From Rhizobiaceae bacterium (GTDB lineage: Bacteria; Pseudomonadota; Alphaproteobacteria; Rhizobiales; Rhizobiaceae), in the NCBI GenBank assembly GCA_023953905.1, contig JAMLJA010000014.1, positions 1-64,000 on the forward strand: a stretch of 64,000 nucleotides of DNA, read 5' to 3'. Both the position numbers and the translations under genes were made by a program. Every line of letters begins with the position of its first letter. Within the stretch, counting starts at the first letter, position 1. This document shows, piece after piece, positions 38,411 through 47,627 of the stretch. The notes beneath the pieces are model-generated. The model saw only the letters and a list, made by a program, of their open reading frames with translations. It was not told the DNA's origin and did not search any database.

Positions 38411-41080
38411 CTACTGACGGTTCCTGGCAGCTGCAGCCTGCGCGGCTGCGAGGCGAGCGATCGGCACTCGGAAGGGCGAGCAGGATACGTAATCCAGACC
38501 TACCTCCTCGCAGAAACGGATGGAGGCCGGGTCGCCTCCATGTTCGCCACATATGCCGAGCTTGATGTCGGACCGTGTGCTACGGCCCTTGTCCGCAGCC
38601 ATCTGCACGAGTTCGCCCACGCCATCGATGTCTATGGAGACAAAGGGGTCCTGCTCGATCACATTCTTCTGGCGGTAGACCTCCAGAAAGGACGAAGCAT
38701 CGTCGCGCGAAATGCCGAACGTCGTCTGTGTCAGGTCGTTTGTGCCGAACGAGAAGAATTCCGCCGTTTCAGCAATGACGTGAGCGCGCAGCGCAGCACG
38801 CGGCAATTCGATCATGGTTCCCGTCAGATACTCGAAAGTGCTGCCGGTCTCCTTCATGACTTCCGTTGCCACCGCATCAATGCGCGCCTTGACGAAATCG
38901 AGCTCCGACTTGAGACTGACGAGAGGCACCATGACCTCGGGTACAACCGGATTGCCGGTTTTCCGGGCCGCCTCGACGGCTGCTTCGAAAATCGCTCGCG
39001 CCTGCATCTCGGCAATTTCCGGGTAGGAAACTGCCAGGCGGCAGCCGCGATGGCCGAGCATCGGATTGAACTCGTGAAGAGCTTCCGTGCGCTGGCGCAA
39101 TTTGTCGGCCGACACGTTCATGGCGGCCGCGACCTCGGCGATTTCCTCCTCGGTCTTGGGAAGGAACTCGTGCAATGGCGGGTCCAGCAATCGGATCGTG
39201 ACGGGCAGCCCCGCCATGATCTCGAAGAGTTCGAGGAAATCCGAACGCTGCATTGGAAGCAGCTTGGCAAGCGCGGTCCGCCGCCCCTCCTCGGTATCAG
39301 CCACAATCATCTCGCGCATGGCGACAATCCGATCGCCATCGAAGAACATGTGCTCGGTCCGGCAAAGGCCGATGCCCTCCGCACCGAAGGAGCGCGCCAT
39401 CCGGGCGTCAGCCGGCGTTTCGGCATTGGTGCGCACATTCATGCGACGGATCTTGTCGGCCCATTCCATGATCTTGGCGAAATCGCCGGAGAGCTCCGGC
39501 TGCAACATCGGCACCGAGCCCTTGAGGACCTGACCGGTCGCTCCGTCGATGGTGACGATGTCACCTTTCTTCAGAGTTGCGCCCATCGCGAGCAAAGTGC
39601 CCGTCCTGTGGTCGACGCGCAGCGAACCCGCCCCCGACACGCATGGCTTGCCCATGCCACGCGCGACAACCGCCGCGTGGCTGGTCATGCCGCCACGCGT
39701 GGTCAGAATGCCCTCGGAGGCATGCATTCCGTGAATGTCCTCGGGGCTCGTCTCGACACGCACGAGAATGACCTTGCGCCCCTGCGCCTTGGCTTCCTCG
39801 GCCTCGTCGGAGGAGAAGACGATCTCGCCGGTCGCTGCGCCAGGAGACGCCGGAAGGCCCATGCCAATGACCTTGCGCTCTGCGGTGGGATCAATTGTGG
39901 GATGCAGAAGCTGGTCCAGCGATGCCGCGTCTATCCGCAGCACCGCTTCTTCAGGCGTGATAAGCCCCTCGTCCACCATTTCTACGGCGATCTTCAGCGC
40001 AGCCTTGGCCGTGCGCTTGCCCGATCGTGTCTGCAGCATCCACAGCTTGCCGCGTTCGATCGTGAACTCCAGATCCTGCATGTCCCGATAGTGCCGCTCA
40101 AGCCGGTCAGAAATGTCGACGAAGGATTGGAACGCCTCAGGCATGAGTTTCTGAAGCGATGGCTTGTCGGACCCCGCGTCGATACGAGCCTGTTCCGTGA
40201 TGTTCTGTGGCGTGCGGATACCCGCCACGACATCCTCGCCCTGTGCGTTGACGAGAAATTCGCCATAGAGAGCCTTTTCGCCGGTCGACGGGTTTCGGGT
40301 GAATGCAACACCCGTCGCCGAGCTTTCGCCCATATTACCAAACACCATCGCCTGCACATTGACGGCAGTGCCCCAGCTTTCGGGAATATCGTGCAGCCGA
40401 CGATAGGTCATTGCGCGCGCATTCATCCAGCTGGTGAAGACGGCGCCGATCGCGCTCCACAATTGCTTGAGGGGATCCTGCGGGAATGGCTCGCCAAGCT
40501 CTTCCTCGACCTTCGCCTTGTAGAGCCGGATAACATCTTGCCATTCGGCGGCGGAGAGCTCCGTGTCGAGCTCGTGCCCCAGTCGTCCCTTCTCGTCCTC
40601 CAGAATCTCCTCAAAGACTTCGTGATCGAGACCCATCACGACATCCGAATACATCTGGATGAAGCGCCTGTAGCTGTCATAGGCAAAGCGCGCATCACCG
40701 GATTCCTTGGCCAGTGCGACCACGGTTTCGTCGTTCAGCCCAAGATTGAGAACGGTGTCCATCATCCCGGGCATAGAGGCGCGCGCGCCCGAACGCACTG
40801 AAACGAGCAGCAACTGTTCGGGATCGCCAAACCTCTTGCCCGTCAGGCTTGCGATGTGCTCAAGCGCGGCTTCCACCTCCGCCGCATAGCTCGACGGATA
40901 GGTTTTGCCGTTGGCATAGAAGAAGTTGCAGACCTCAGTGGTAATCGTAAAGCCGGGTGGTACAGGCAGACCAAGGCTGCACATCTCGGCAAGGTTCGCG
41001 CCCTTGCCGCCGAGAAGGTTGCGGTCTCCCGCACGTCCTTCCGCCACGCCGTCACCGAATGTGTAAACCCACTTGTCCAC
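38411..41080 (-). CDS. ppdK: Pyruvate, phosphate dikinase
   Basis: Interconverts pyruvate, ATP and phosphate with phosphoenolpyruvate, AMP and pyrophosphate; supports gluconeogenesis from C3/C4 acids. It has 889 residues, full length. The ATP-grasp domain begins at NLLGGKGANLAEM; the swivelling phosphohistidine lies in TRGGMTSHAAVVARGMGKPC (His468); the PEP/pyruvate barrel contains GLCRTEHMFF and ends with SFGTNDLTQTTFGISRDD and GICGEHGGDP. The start is GTG 41080 with GGAGGAAAC directly upstream. The gene is monocistronic and closed by a hairpin terminator. A large plus-strand frame opposite it is a shadow. Confidence 0.96.
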   Translation of the reverse strand: MDKWVYTFGDGVAEGRAGDRNLLGGKGANLAEMCSLGLPVPPGFTITTEVCNFFYANGKTYPSSYAAEVEAALEHIASLTGKRFGDPEQLLLVSVRSGARASMPGMMDTVLNLGLNDETVVALAKESGDARFAYDSYRRFIQMYSDVVMGLDHEVFEEILEDEKGRLGHELDTELSAAEWQDVIRLYKAKVEEELGEPFPQDPLKQLWSAIGAVFTSWMNARAMTYRRLHDIPESWGTAVNVQAMVFGNMGESSATGVAFTRNPSTGEKALYGEFLVNAQGEDVVAGIRTPQNITEQARIDAGSDKPSLQKLMPEAFQSFVDISDRLERHYRDMQDLEFTIERGKLWMLQTRSGKRTAKAALKIAVEMVDEGLITPEEAVLRIDAASLDQLLHPTIDPTAERKVIGMGLPASPGAATGEIVFSSDEAEEAKAQGRKVILVRVETSPEDIHGMHASEGILTTRGGMTSHAAVVARGMGKPCVSGAGSLRVDHRTGTLLAMGATLKKGDIVTIDGATGQVLKGSVPMLQPELSGDFAKIMEWADKIRRMNVRTNAETPADARMARSFGAEGIGLCRTEHMFFDGDRIVAMREMIVADTEEGRRTALAKLLPMQRSDFLELFEIMAGLPVTIRLLDPPLHEFLPKTEEEIAEVAAAMNVSADKLRQRTEALHEFNPMLGHRGCRLAVSYPEIAEMQARAIFEAAVEAARKTGNPVVPEVMVPLVSLKSELDFVKARIDAVATEVMKETGSTFEYLTGTMIELPRAALRAHVIAETAEFFSFGTNDLTQTTFGISRDDASSFLEVYRQKNVIEQDPFVSIDIDGVGELVQMAADKGRSTRSDIKLGICGEHGGDPASIRFCEEVGLDYVSCSPFRVPIARLAAAQAAAARNRQ

Positions 41081-41221
41081 GTTTCCTCCGCATCGTCGGT
41101 CGACTGCTTCAAGTGGTCCGGAGCGTTAGAATGCTGCAACGCAAAAGGCAACCGCGCGCGCCGGATGCGGCACAACTCAAATCGATTAGCGAAAAGAATC
41201 GCTTAGGCGGCTTGTCTCAGG

Positions 41222-41249
41222 TCCTGATTCCAAATAGAACATATCAGGA
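41222..41249. other. Inverted repeat in the ppdK/VOC intergenic region
   Basis: TCCTGAT (41222-41228), 14 bases, ATCAGGA (41243-41249), in the 201-base divergent region between ppdK and the VOC gene and about 33 bases before the VOC start codon. It could be an operator or a 5'-UTR hairpin. No partner is known. Confidence 0.3.
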
Positions 41250-41281
41250 ACATTGGTTATCCATCTGATGAGGCAGAAGCC

Positions 41282-41626
41282 ATGCGGACAACGGGCAAAC
41301 TGGACTATATTGAAATGCCTGCCACCGGCGGCACGCTCGACAGCGTAAAATCCTTCTACAGCACGGCATTTTCCTGGTCGTTCACGGATTACGGGCCGGC
41401 ATATTCTGCCTTCAGCGAGGGACTGGACGGCGGTTTCCACACTGATCCCGTCGAAGGACTGTTGCAGCCTCTTCCCGTGCTTTATTCCGAGGACCTGGAA
41501 GCCACGCTTGCGGACGTGGAAGGCGCTGGCGGCGTCATAGTCAAGCCGATCTTCGCTTTTCCGGGCGGGCGTCGGTTCCATTTCAAGGACCCCGCCGGCA
41601 ACGAACTTGCGGTGTGGGGAGAGTAG
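41282..41626 (+). CDS. VOC-family (glyoxalase/dioxygenase superfamily) protein
   Basis: A 114-residue single VOC domain. The pattern is typical: LDYIEMPATGG start, TLDSVKSFYSTAFSWSF, GLLQPLPVLYSEDLEATLADVEGAGGVIVKPIFAFPGGRRFHFKDPAGNELAVWGE at the end, in which the final Glu and a His can be metal ligands. ATG 41282 has GAGG nine bases upstream. Substrate unknown; members include glyoxalase-like and antibiotic-binding proteins. A 10-bp stem-loop follows the stop. Confidence 0.85.
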   Translation: MRTTGKLDYIEMPATGGTLDSVKSFYSTAFSWSFTDYGPAYSAFSEGLDGGFHTDPVEGLLQPLPVLYSEDLEATLADVEGAGGVIVKPIFAFPGGRRFHFKDPAGNELAVWGE

Positions 41627-41650
41627 CGGCCGCGCCTGCCGCGTGTTTTC

Positions 41651-41680
41651 AGATGCACCATGTCATCGGGTGGTGCATCT
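41651..41680 (+). other. Perfect 10-bp stem-loop between the VOC gene and cls
   Basis: AGATGCACCA (41651-41660), loop TGTCATCGGG, TGGTGCATCT (41671-41680), 25 bases after the VOC stop and about 70 bases before the cardiolipin synthase start. The downstream bases ATCCTTTG are only weakly U-rich. It is either a terminator for the VOC gene or a leader hairpin of cls. Confidence 0.5.
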
Positions 41681-41749
41681 ATCCTTTGCAATCGATCCGC
41701 AGACAAATGTAAGTTCGCGCCGCAATATTGTCTGGGACATCCATCGCGC

Positions 41750-43195
41750 ATGATCGAGCCTGCCTATCTCGCCTGGTTCAGCTTTGGCGCGTCGCTGATC
41801 CTTCAAGTGTATTTCGTGCTGCGATCTCTGCTCCGTCCGCATCGGGAACCGGCGTCGCGTTTCGCATGGGTCGCGGTGATCGTCGTGGCGCCTTTGGTCG
41901 GCATATTGGCCTATCTGCTGTTCGGCGAGGCCAATATCGGCCGGAAGCGGGTTGCGCGATTTCGCAAGGCCTTGCAGCGGCTTCCAGCCATGGACAAGCT
42001 CAACGAGGATGTCGGGGAGGCAAAGATCCCGGAGCGGTACGCCACGCCATTCGTGGTGGGACGGTCAATCAGCGGCTATCTCCCGGTTGGCGGGAACACC
42101 GCAGACCTGATGAAGGATTCTGCCAGCGCAATCGATGCGATGGTCTCTGACATCGATGCAGCCAAAAGCCATGTCCACGTGCTCTTCTATATCTGGCTTG
42201 AGGATGACAGCGGCCTGAAGATGATCGAAGCGGTAAAGCGCGCAGCGCGACGCGGCGTCGTCTGCCGGATCATGGTCGATGATCTTGGATCGCGTGCCCT
42301 TATCCGGTCGAGCCGATGGAAGGAAATGGACGAGTGCGGCGTGAGACTTGCCGTGGCCCTGCCGATCGGTAACCCGCTCTTGCGACCGTTTCGCGGGCGG
42401 ATCGACATGCGCAATCACCGCAAGATCGTCGTCATCGACAATGATGTTACCTATTGCGGCAGCCAGAACTGCGCCGACGCTGCCTTTGCCGTAAAGGCCA
42501 AATACGCGCCCTGGGTCGATATCATGCTCCGCTTCGAGGGTCCTGTGGTGCGGCAGAACCAGCATCTGTTCGCAGCTGACTGGATGGCGCATGTCAGCGA
42601 GGACCTGAGCGACCTCTTGAAGGAGCCCGTGATTGAGACCGCTGGCGGCTTCCCTGCCCAGGCCATCGGGACGGGCGCCACCGTCCGCTACTCGTCCATG
42701 CCGGAGGTCTTCGTTTCCATCATGAACGCCGCGCGACGCGAACTCGTCATCACAACGCCCTACTACGTGCCTGACGAGCCCATCCAGGCAGCGCTCTGTG
42801 CAAGTGCGCGACGCGGCGTGAAGACAACCATCATCTTCCCGCGCCGAAACGATTCCTGGGTCGTGGCGGCGGCCAGCCGCAGCTATTATCGGGAATTGCT
42901 CAGCGCTGGCGTCACCATCTATGAATTCGGGCCCGGCCTGCTGCACACCAAGTCGGTGACAGTGGATGGCGAACTTTCGCTTGTCGGTTCGGCGAATGTC
43001 GACCGCCGGAGTTTTGAACTGAACTCCGAGAACAACATCTTGCTGCTAGATGCCGGGATCACAAAGCGCATACGAAAGCGCCAGCAAAGCTATATCGAAG
43101 ACTCGATACATATCAGCAAGGAAGCCGTGGCCCGATGGAGCACTTCCAGGCAGATATGGAACAATGCAATCGCAATGCTTGGCCCTGTACTGTAG
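41750..43195 (+). CDS. cls: Cardiolipin synthase / phospholipase D-family protein
   Basis: Makes cardiolipin from two phosphatidylglycerols, or a related phosphatidyl transfer, at the inner membrane. It has 481 residues: two N-terminal hydrophobic segments (about 8-26 and 40-58), then two HKD domains, HRKIVVIDNDVTYCGSQN with His223/Asp230 and HTKSVTVDGELSLVGSAN with His399/Asp406. Start ATG 41750 (MIEPAYLAW) opens directly into the first membrane helix; the frame extends to 41660 without a ribosome site and through a hairpin. The length and TM-TM-PLDc-PLDc order match ClsA-type synthases. Confidence 0.9.
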   Translation: MIEPAYLAWFSFGASLILQVYFVLRSLLRPHREPASRFAWVAVIVVAPLVGILAYLLFGEANIGRKRVARFRKALQRLPAMDKLNEDVGEAKIPERYATPFVVGRSISGYLPVGGNTADLMKDSASAIDAMVSDIDAAKSHVHVLFYIWLEDDSGLKMIEAVKRAARRGVVCRIMVDDLGSRALIRSSRWKEMDECGVRLAVALPIGNPLLRPFRGRIDMRNHRKIVVIDNDVTYCGSQNCADAAFAVKAKYAPWVDIMLRFEGPVVRQNQHLFAADWMAHVSEDLSDLLKEPVIETAGGFPAQAIGTGATVRYSSMPEVFVSIMNAARRELVITTPYYVPDEPIQAALCASARRGVKTTIIFPRRNDSWVVAAASRSYYRELLSAGVTIYEFGPGLLHTKSVTVDGELSLVGSANVDRRSFELNSENNILLLDAGITKRIRKRQQSYIEDSIHISKEAVARWSTSRQIWNNAIAMLGPVL

Positions 43196-43329
43196 AAACA
43201 ACTGTTTTCCTCCAATACAGCAATGGATCAATTTTCCGTACCTCTAAAAATTGAAGAAACGTCTTGCATACTCCAGTATAAGCTCGTTTACCCGCACGAA
43301 GTAAGATCGCGGACTTGTTAGGAGAAGAC

Positions 43330-44094
43330 ATGGTTTCAGACAAGAGATCCAATCACCTCGCCGTCCTCATCGACGCCGACAACGCCTCTTCGAAGATTGC
43401 GGAAGCGCTTTTTGCGGAGATCGCCAAGTTTGGCGAGGCAGACGTGCGAAGGGTCTATGGGGATTTTTCCGGAACGCGCCTGAAAGGCTGGGAAGAGGTG
43501 TTGGCAATGCATGCGATCGTCCCGCAGCAACAGCATGCCTACACGACCGGCAAAAACGCCTCAGACATAACTCTTGTCATCGACGCAATGGATCTCCTTC
43601 ACACGGGGCGCTTCGATGGGTTCTGCCTGGTTTCGTCCGACAGCGACTTCACGCGTCTGGCGTCGCGCATTCGCGAGCAGGGACTGAAAGTCTATGGCTT
43701 CGGTGAACGAAAAACCCCCGAGAGCTTCCGGCAGGCCTGTCACCGCTTTATCTATACGGACAATCTGGTGTCAGCAGATGCAGCCGGCGCCCTCGGTGCC
43801 GCCTCACCAGAGAAAATCATCAAGAAACCGCGCGAAGCTGTCCCCACCATAAAGAGAGCGGTGAAGCAGATTGAAAGCGAGGACGATTGGGTTGCGCTGG
43901 GGACGGTTGGCCAACAGCTTCAAAAACTCGAGCCGGATTTCGATTCGCGAAGCTTCGGTTCCGCCAAATTGAGCGACCTCATTGAAAAGACGGGCGCGTT
44001 TGAGATCAGTCGTCCCGCTGACAACAAGCCCGTCCGCATTCGCATCAAGCCTGCACGGACAAAGGCCAAGGCCAAGGCCAAGCCAGCCGCATAG
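43330..44094 (+). CDS. NYN-domain protein with C-terminal OST-HTH/LOTUS domain (LabA-like)
   Basis: Predicted PIN-like ribonuclease plus RNA-binding module, 254 residues. The NYN domain carries the acidic sites AVLIDADNAS (about 12-21), GKNASDITLVIDAMDLL and VSSDSDFTRLASRIREQG. The C-terminal half has the LOTUS-like WVALGTVGQQLQKLEPDFDSRSFGSAKLSDLIEKTGAFEIS. It ends in a Lys/Ala tail (KARTKAKAKAKPAA-like) that may bind nucleic acid. ATG 43330 has AGGAG five bases upstream. It sits alone, convergent with smc. LOTUS domains were shown in other organisms to bind RNA G-quadruplexes; a role in RNA turnover is inference. Confidence 0.85.
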   Translation: MVSDKRSNHLAVLIDADNASSKIAEALFAEIAKFGEADVRRVYGDFSGTRLKGWEEVLAMHAIVPQQQHAYTTGKNASDITLVIDAMDLLHTGRFDGFCLVSSDSDFTRLASRIREQGLKVYGFGERKTPESFRQACHRFIYTDNLVSADAAGALGAASPEKIIKKPREAVPTIKRAVKQIESEDDWVALGTVGQQLQKLEPDFDSRSFGSAKLSDLIEKTGAFEISRPADNKPVRIRIKPARTKAKAKAKPAA

Positions 44095-44123
44095 GACCTT
44101 GCCGAACCTAATTGCGAACAAGC

Positions 44124-47100
44124 CTAGACGGCTTCGCGCAGTTGCTCGGCCGTTTGCAGATCAACTGACACCAGTTGACTGACGCCCTGTTCCGCCATGG
44201 TGACGCCGAAGAGCCGGTCCATGCGCGACATGGTGATCGGATTGTGGGTGATGATGACGAAGCGTGTTTCGGTCGTGCGCGCCATCTCATCCATCAAATT
44301 GCAGAAGCGCTCGACATTGTGGTCATCAAGCGGCGCATCCACTTCATCCAGCACGCAGATCGGCGCGGGATTGGTGAGAAATACCGCGAAGATCAGCGCC
44401 ATTGCGGTCAGCGCCTGCTCACCACCCGAAAGCAATGTCATGGTCTGCGGCTTCTTGCCGGGCGGCCTTGCAAGGATTTCGAGACCGGCTTCCAGCGGAT
44501 CGTCGGACTCGATGAGTTGCAATTCCGCAGTGCCGCCCCCGAACAGATGGCTGAAAAGCCGCTGGAACTGGGCATTCACGACATCGAACGCGGCCAGCAG
44601 TCGTTCGCGGCCCTCCTTGTTCAGACTTTGAATCGCCTGACGAAGCTTTCGGATCGCCTCGATGACGTCCTCGCGCTCGGAGACAATCGTCTCCAACCGC
44701 TCTGACATTTCGCGAGTCTCTTCCTCGGCGCGCAGATTAACGGCGCCGAGGCGCTCGCGCTCGACCTTCAAGCGGTCGAGTTGCCGTTCCACCTCGGAAA
44801 GATCCGGCACGCGATCATCCGGAGCAAGTCCGGTGTGGCGGATCACGAGATGCGGCGGGATCGCCAGTGCTTCCTGAATGCGTAGTTCAACTTCGCGTCG
44901 GCGCTCGTCGGCTGCCGTCAGCCTCTCCTCGGCTCGAGCCCTTGCCTCGCGCGACTCCGAAAGGCTCTGGATGGCACCCGTCGCCGCCTTGTCGAGCGCG
45001 GCCTGACGTGTCTCTGCTTCCTGCAGGCGATCCGCCGCCTGCTTTCGAAGGTCTTCCGCATTCTTGAGCTGAGTCAGCAGCGCGCGACGCCTTGCGTCGA
45101 TCTCATCGGGCATATCCACAAGCGACTTGCGTTCCGACTCTGCCTCGTCGCGGCGCTCCGTCAGCGCGGCAATTTGGCGATCTGCATTCTCCGCCCGCTT
45201 CACCCAGGTCTCGCGCTCCTCGGCAATCTGGCGGAGGCGCTTCTGACGCGCCTCGGTTTCGCGCTTCAATCCGTCATGAGCGGCCCGCGCCTCGGCAAGC
45301 GCGGCACGGTCTGCACTCACGACAGCCGAGAGGCGTTCGAGACTGGCCTGGAGATCGGCGATGTCGGGTGCCGCGGCAAAGAGCTTTGCCGCCTCTTCGC
45401 GCGCGGCTTCGGCTTCTGCATGATTTTCGGCCAAACGTGCCCGCGCCTCGCCAAGCGTCGCCCGGCGACTGACCAGTTCGCCTGCCGCGCGTTCTGCTTT
45501 GGCCAGCGCGTCCCGCGCCGCACCGACCGCGGTCTGTGCATCACGCCATGCCTGACGCGCAGCCTTCTCAGCGTCTCCGCATTTGCGCACAGCCGCTTCA
45601 GCCGAGCCGAGGGCTTCTTCAGCTCCCCGCAGCTTCTTCGTGGCCACCACAGCTTCGATGTCGAGCTCCGATAGCCTGTTCTTCTGTTCAAGCCGCATCG
45701 CGGCGGCAGTGGGAGCATCGGCGCTTGCCGTGAGGCCGTCCCAGCGCCACAAAGCGCCTTCGCGACTGACCAGACGCTGACCGGGCGCAAGCAGCTTCTG
45801 CAGGTTCGCGCTATCTGCCGGATCGACAATGCCGATCTGTGCGAGACGACGTGCGAGCTGGCGCGGTGCCCTGACGACGCTGGCAAGGCTGGTCACCCCC
45901 TCAGGCAACACCGGATCAGGCGTGGTTGGGTCGATCTCCCGCCAGTGGACAGGGGCGCTGCGATCCAATGGAACGTCGAGATCGTCGCCGAGCGCCGCAC
46001 CAAGAGCCGTCTCAAAACCGCGATCGACGGAAATCTGTTCGAGAACGGATGGAAACAGGTCGCTGGACGCTGCGTTCAGCAGTTTTGAAAGCGTTCGCGC
46101 CTCTGTTTCGATGCGGGCAAGTTCGGCTCTGGCCTCCTGCAGGGGCGGCCGTAGCGCCGCTTCGGTCGCGCGCGCCTCGACAACTGCCTTCTCGGCGTTC
46201 GCCGCGGCTAGCTCCGCATCTGCCAGCGCTTTCTCGGCAGAATCGGCAAGTTGCTTTTTCTCCGCAGGGTCGGCCAGCGCCGACATGCGCGCAGCGACCT
46301 CCGAGAGGTCGCGGTCGACCTCCGCCAACTGACGCGCGAGACGGTCGCGGCGCTCGGCCGTGTCGCGCATCTGGCGTTCAAGTTGCGTACGGTTAGCGAT
46401 GGCTTCGGCGCGTTCCGATGTCAGCTTCGCGAGCGCCGCTTCGCTGGTGGCCAATACTGCGGTTGCGCGTTCGAGTTCCGCGCGGGCGGATGTCTCGCGC
46501 TCCGGTGCGCCGGAATTCTCCGCGTTGAGCGACTCTTCTTCAGACAAAAGACGCTGCAGAACGTCGGCATTGTCGCGCAACATCTGGTCTTCGCGCGCCA
46601 TGTCGCCCTGAAGCTGTGCAAGGCGGCGGTCAACCTCAGCCTGGCGCGCGCGAACGCGATCCGCTTCTTCCTCGATCTGCGCCTTGGCGATCGATAGCCG
46701 CTGAAAGGCAGCGGCAGCGGCGGCCTCCGCATCCCGCAACTCGGGCAGGCGGTGCGCGCCGATCGCCTGATCCTTTGCCGCGTTTATCTGTTCCTGCGCC
46801 CGATCGCCAACAAGAGCCGTGGCCGCAGACAGCGCGGATTGGGCCTCGGCCTCGGCGGCCTTTGCCTGCGTCCATCGCAGGTGAAGAAGGATCGCCTCGG
46901 CTTTGCGGATGTCGGCGGACAGGCTCTTGAAACGTGAGGCCTGCCGTGCCTGGCGCTTCAGGCTCTCGATCTGGCCCTGCAGCTCGCCGACAACGTCGTC
47001 GAGACGCCCCAGATTCTGTTCGGCGCCACGCAATCTGAGTTCAGCCTCGTGACGCCGCGTATGCAGGCCGGAGATGCCCGCAGCCTCCTCCAGCAGCGCG

Positions 47101-47582
47101 CGGCGGGCTTGCGGCTTTGCCTGAATGAGTTCTCCGATGCGCCCTTGTCCGACCATGGAGGGCGAACGGGCGCCGGTGGACTGGTCGGCAAAGAGCAGCT
47201 GTACGTCCTTGGCACGTGCTTCCTTGCCATTGATGCGGTAGACCGAACCGGACTCACGCTCGATGCGCCGCGATACCTGAAGCTCGTCGGCATCGTTGAA
47301 CGATGCGGGCGCGGTACGGTCGGCATTGTCGAGAAACAGGGTCACTTCGGCGGTGTTGCGCGCAGGACGCGAACCAGACCCGGAGAAAATCACGTCGTCC
47401 ATCCCGGACGCGCGCATGTTCTTGTACGAACTCTCTCCCATCACCCATCGAAGGGCTTCGACAAGGTTCGACTTGCCGCAACCATTCGGCCCGACAATTC
47501 CTGTCAGGCCACGCTCGATCACGAATTCGCCCGACTCGACGAAGGATTTGAATCCAAGCAGGCGAAGGCGTGAGAATCTCAT
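44124..47582 (-). CDS. smc: Chromosome segregation ATPase SMC
   Basis: Condenses and organises the chromosome with ScpA and ScpB. It has 1152 residues. The Walker A GPNGCGKSN is at 31-39 of the N-terminal half-ATPase; long heptad-repeat arms rich in Ala, Glu, Arg flank a central hinge (about 500-640); the C-terminal half has signature LLSGGEQALTAMALIF and Walker B CVLDEVDAPLDDHN. Start ATG 47582 (MRFSRLRLLGFKSF); a TTG nine bases upstream is unlikely. It is the last gene of DUF721-dsbA-smc. scpA/scpB are not in the window. Confidence 0.96.
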   Translation of the reverse strand: MRFSRLRLLGFKSFVESGEFVIERGLTGIVGPNGCGKSNLVEALRWVMGESSYKNMRASGMDDVIFSGSGSRPARNTAEVTLFLDNADRTAPASFNDADELQVSRRIERESGSVYRINGKEARAKDVQLLFADQSTGARSPSMVGQGRIGELIQAKPQARRALLEEAAGISGLHTRRHEAELRLRGAEQNLGRLDDVVGELQGQIESLKRQARQASRFKSLSADIRKAEAILLHLRWTQAKAAEAEAQSALSAATALVGDRAQEQINAAKDQAIGAHRLPELRDAEAAAAAAFQRLSIAKAQIEEEADRVRARQAEVDRRLAQLQGDMAREDQMLRDNADVLQRLLSEEESLNAENSGAPERETSARAELERATAVLATSEAALAKLTSERAEAIANRTQLERQMRDTAERRDRLARQLAEVDRDLSEVAARMSALADPAEKKQLADSAEKALADAELAAANAEKAVVEARATEAALRPPLQEARAELARIETEARTLSKLLNAASSDLFPSVLEQISVDRGFETALGAALGDDLDVPLDRSAPVHWREIDPTTPDPVLPEGVTSLASVVRAPRQLARRLAQIGIVDPADSANLQKLLAPGQRLVSREGALWRWDGLTASADAPTAAAMRLEQKNRLSELDIEAVVATKKLRGAEEALGSAEAAVRKCGDAEKAARQAWRDAQTAVGAARDALAKAERAAGELVSRRATLGEARARLAENHAEAEAAREEAAKLFAAAPDIADLQASLERLSAVVSADRAALAEARAAHDGLKRETEARQKRLRQIAEERETWVKRAENADRQIAALTERRDEAESERKSLVDMPDEIDARRRALLTQLKNAEDLRKQAADRLQEAETRQAALDKAATGAIQSLSESREARARAEERLTAADERRREVELRIQEALAIPPHLVIRHTGLAPDDRVPDLSEVERQLDRLKVERERLGAVNLRAEEETREMSERLETIVSEREDVIEAIRKLRQAIQSLNKEGRERLLAAFDVVNAQFQRLFSHLFGGGTAELQLIESDDPLEAGLEILARPPGKKPQTMTLLSGGEQALTAMALIFAVFLTNPAPICVLDEVDAPLDDHNVERFCNLMDEMARTTETRFVIITHNPITMSRMDRLFGVTMAEQGVSQLVSVDLQTAEQLREAV

Positions 47583-47627
47583 GGGCGGCAACCTGCCGCC
47601 CTATCCCCTAGGGGGACGAGAACCGCG

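Noticed and set aside
38189..40801. 870-codon open frame on the plus strand opposite ppdK
   Set aside because: It is an antisense shadow of a well-conserved enzyme in high-GC DNA; no recognisable domains and no ribosome site.
43196..43329. Promoter (TTGAAG ... TATAAG) upstream of the NYN gene
   Set aside because: The spacer is 20 bases, too long for a credible sigma-70 promoter.
44095..44123. AAGCC-tagac-GGCTT hairpin at the convergent NYN/smc ends
   Set aside because: Five base pairs only, overlapping the smc stop, with no U tract.
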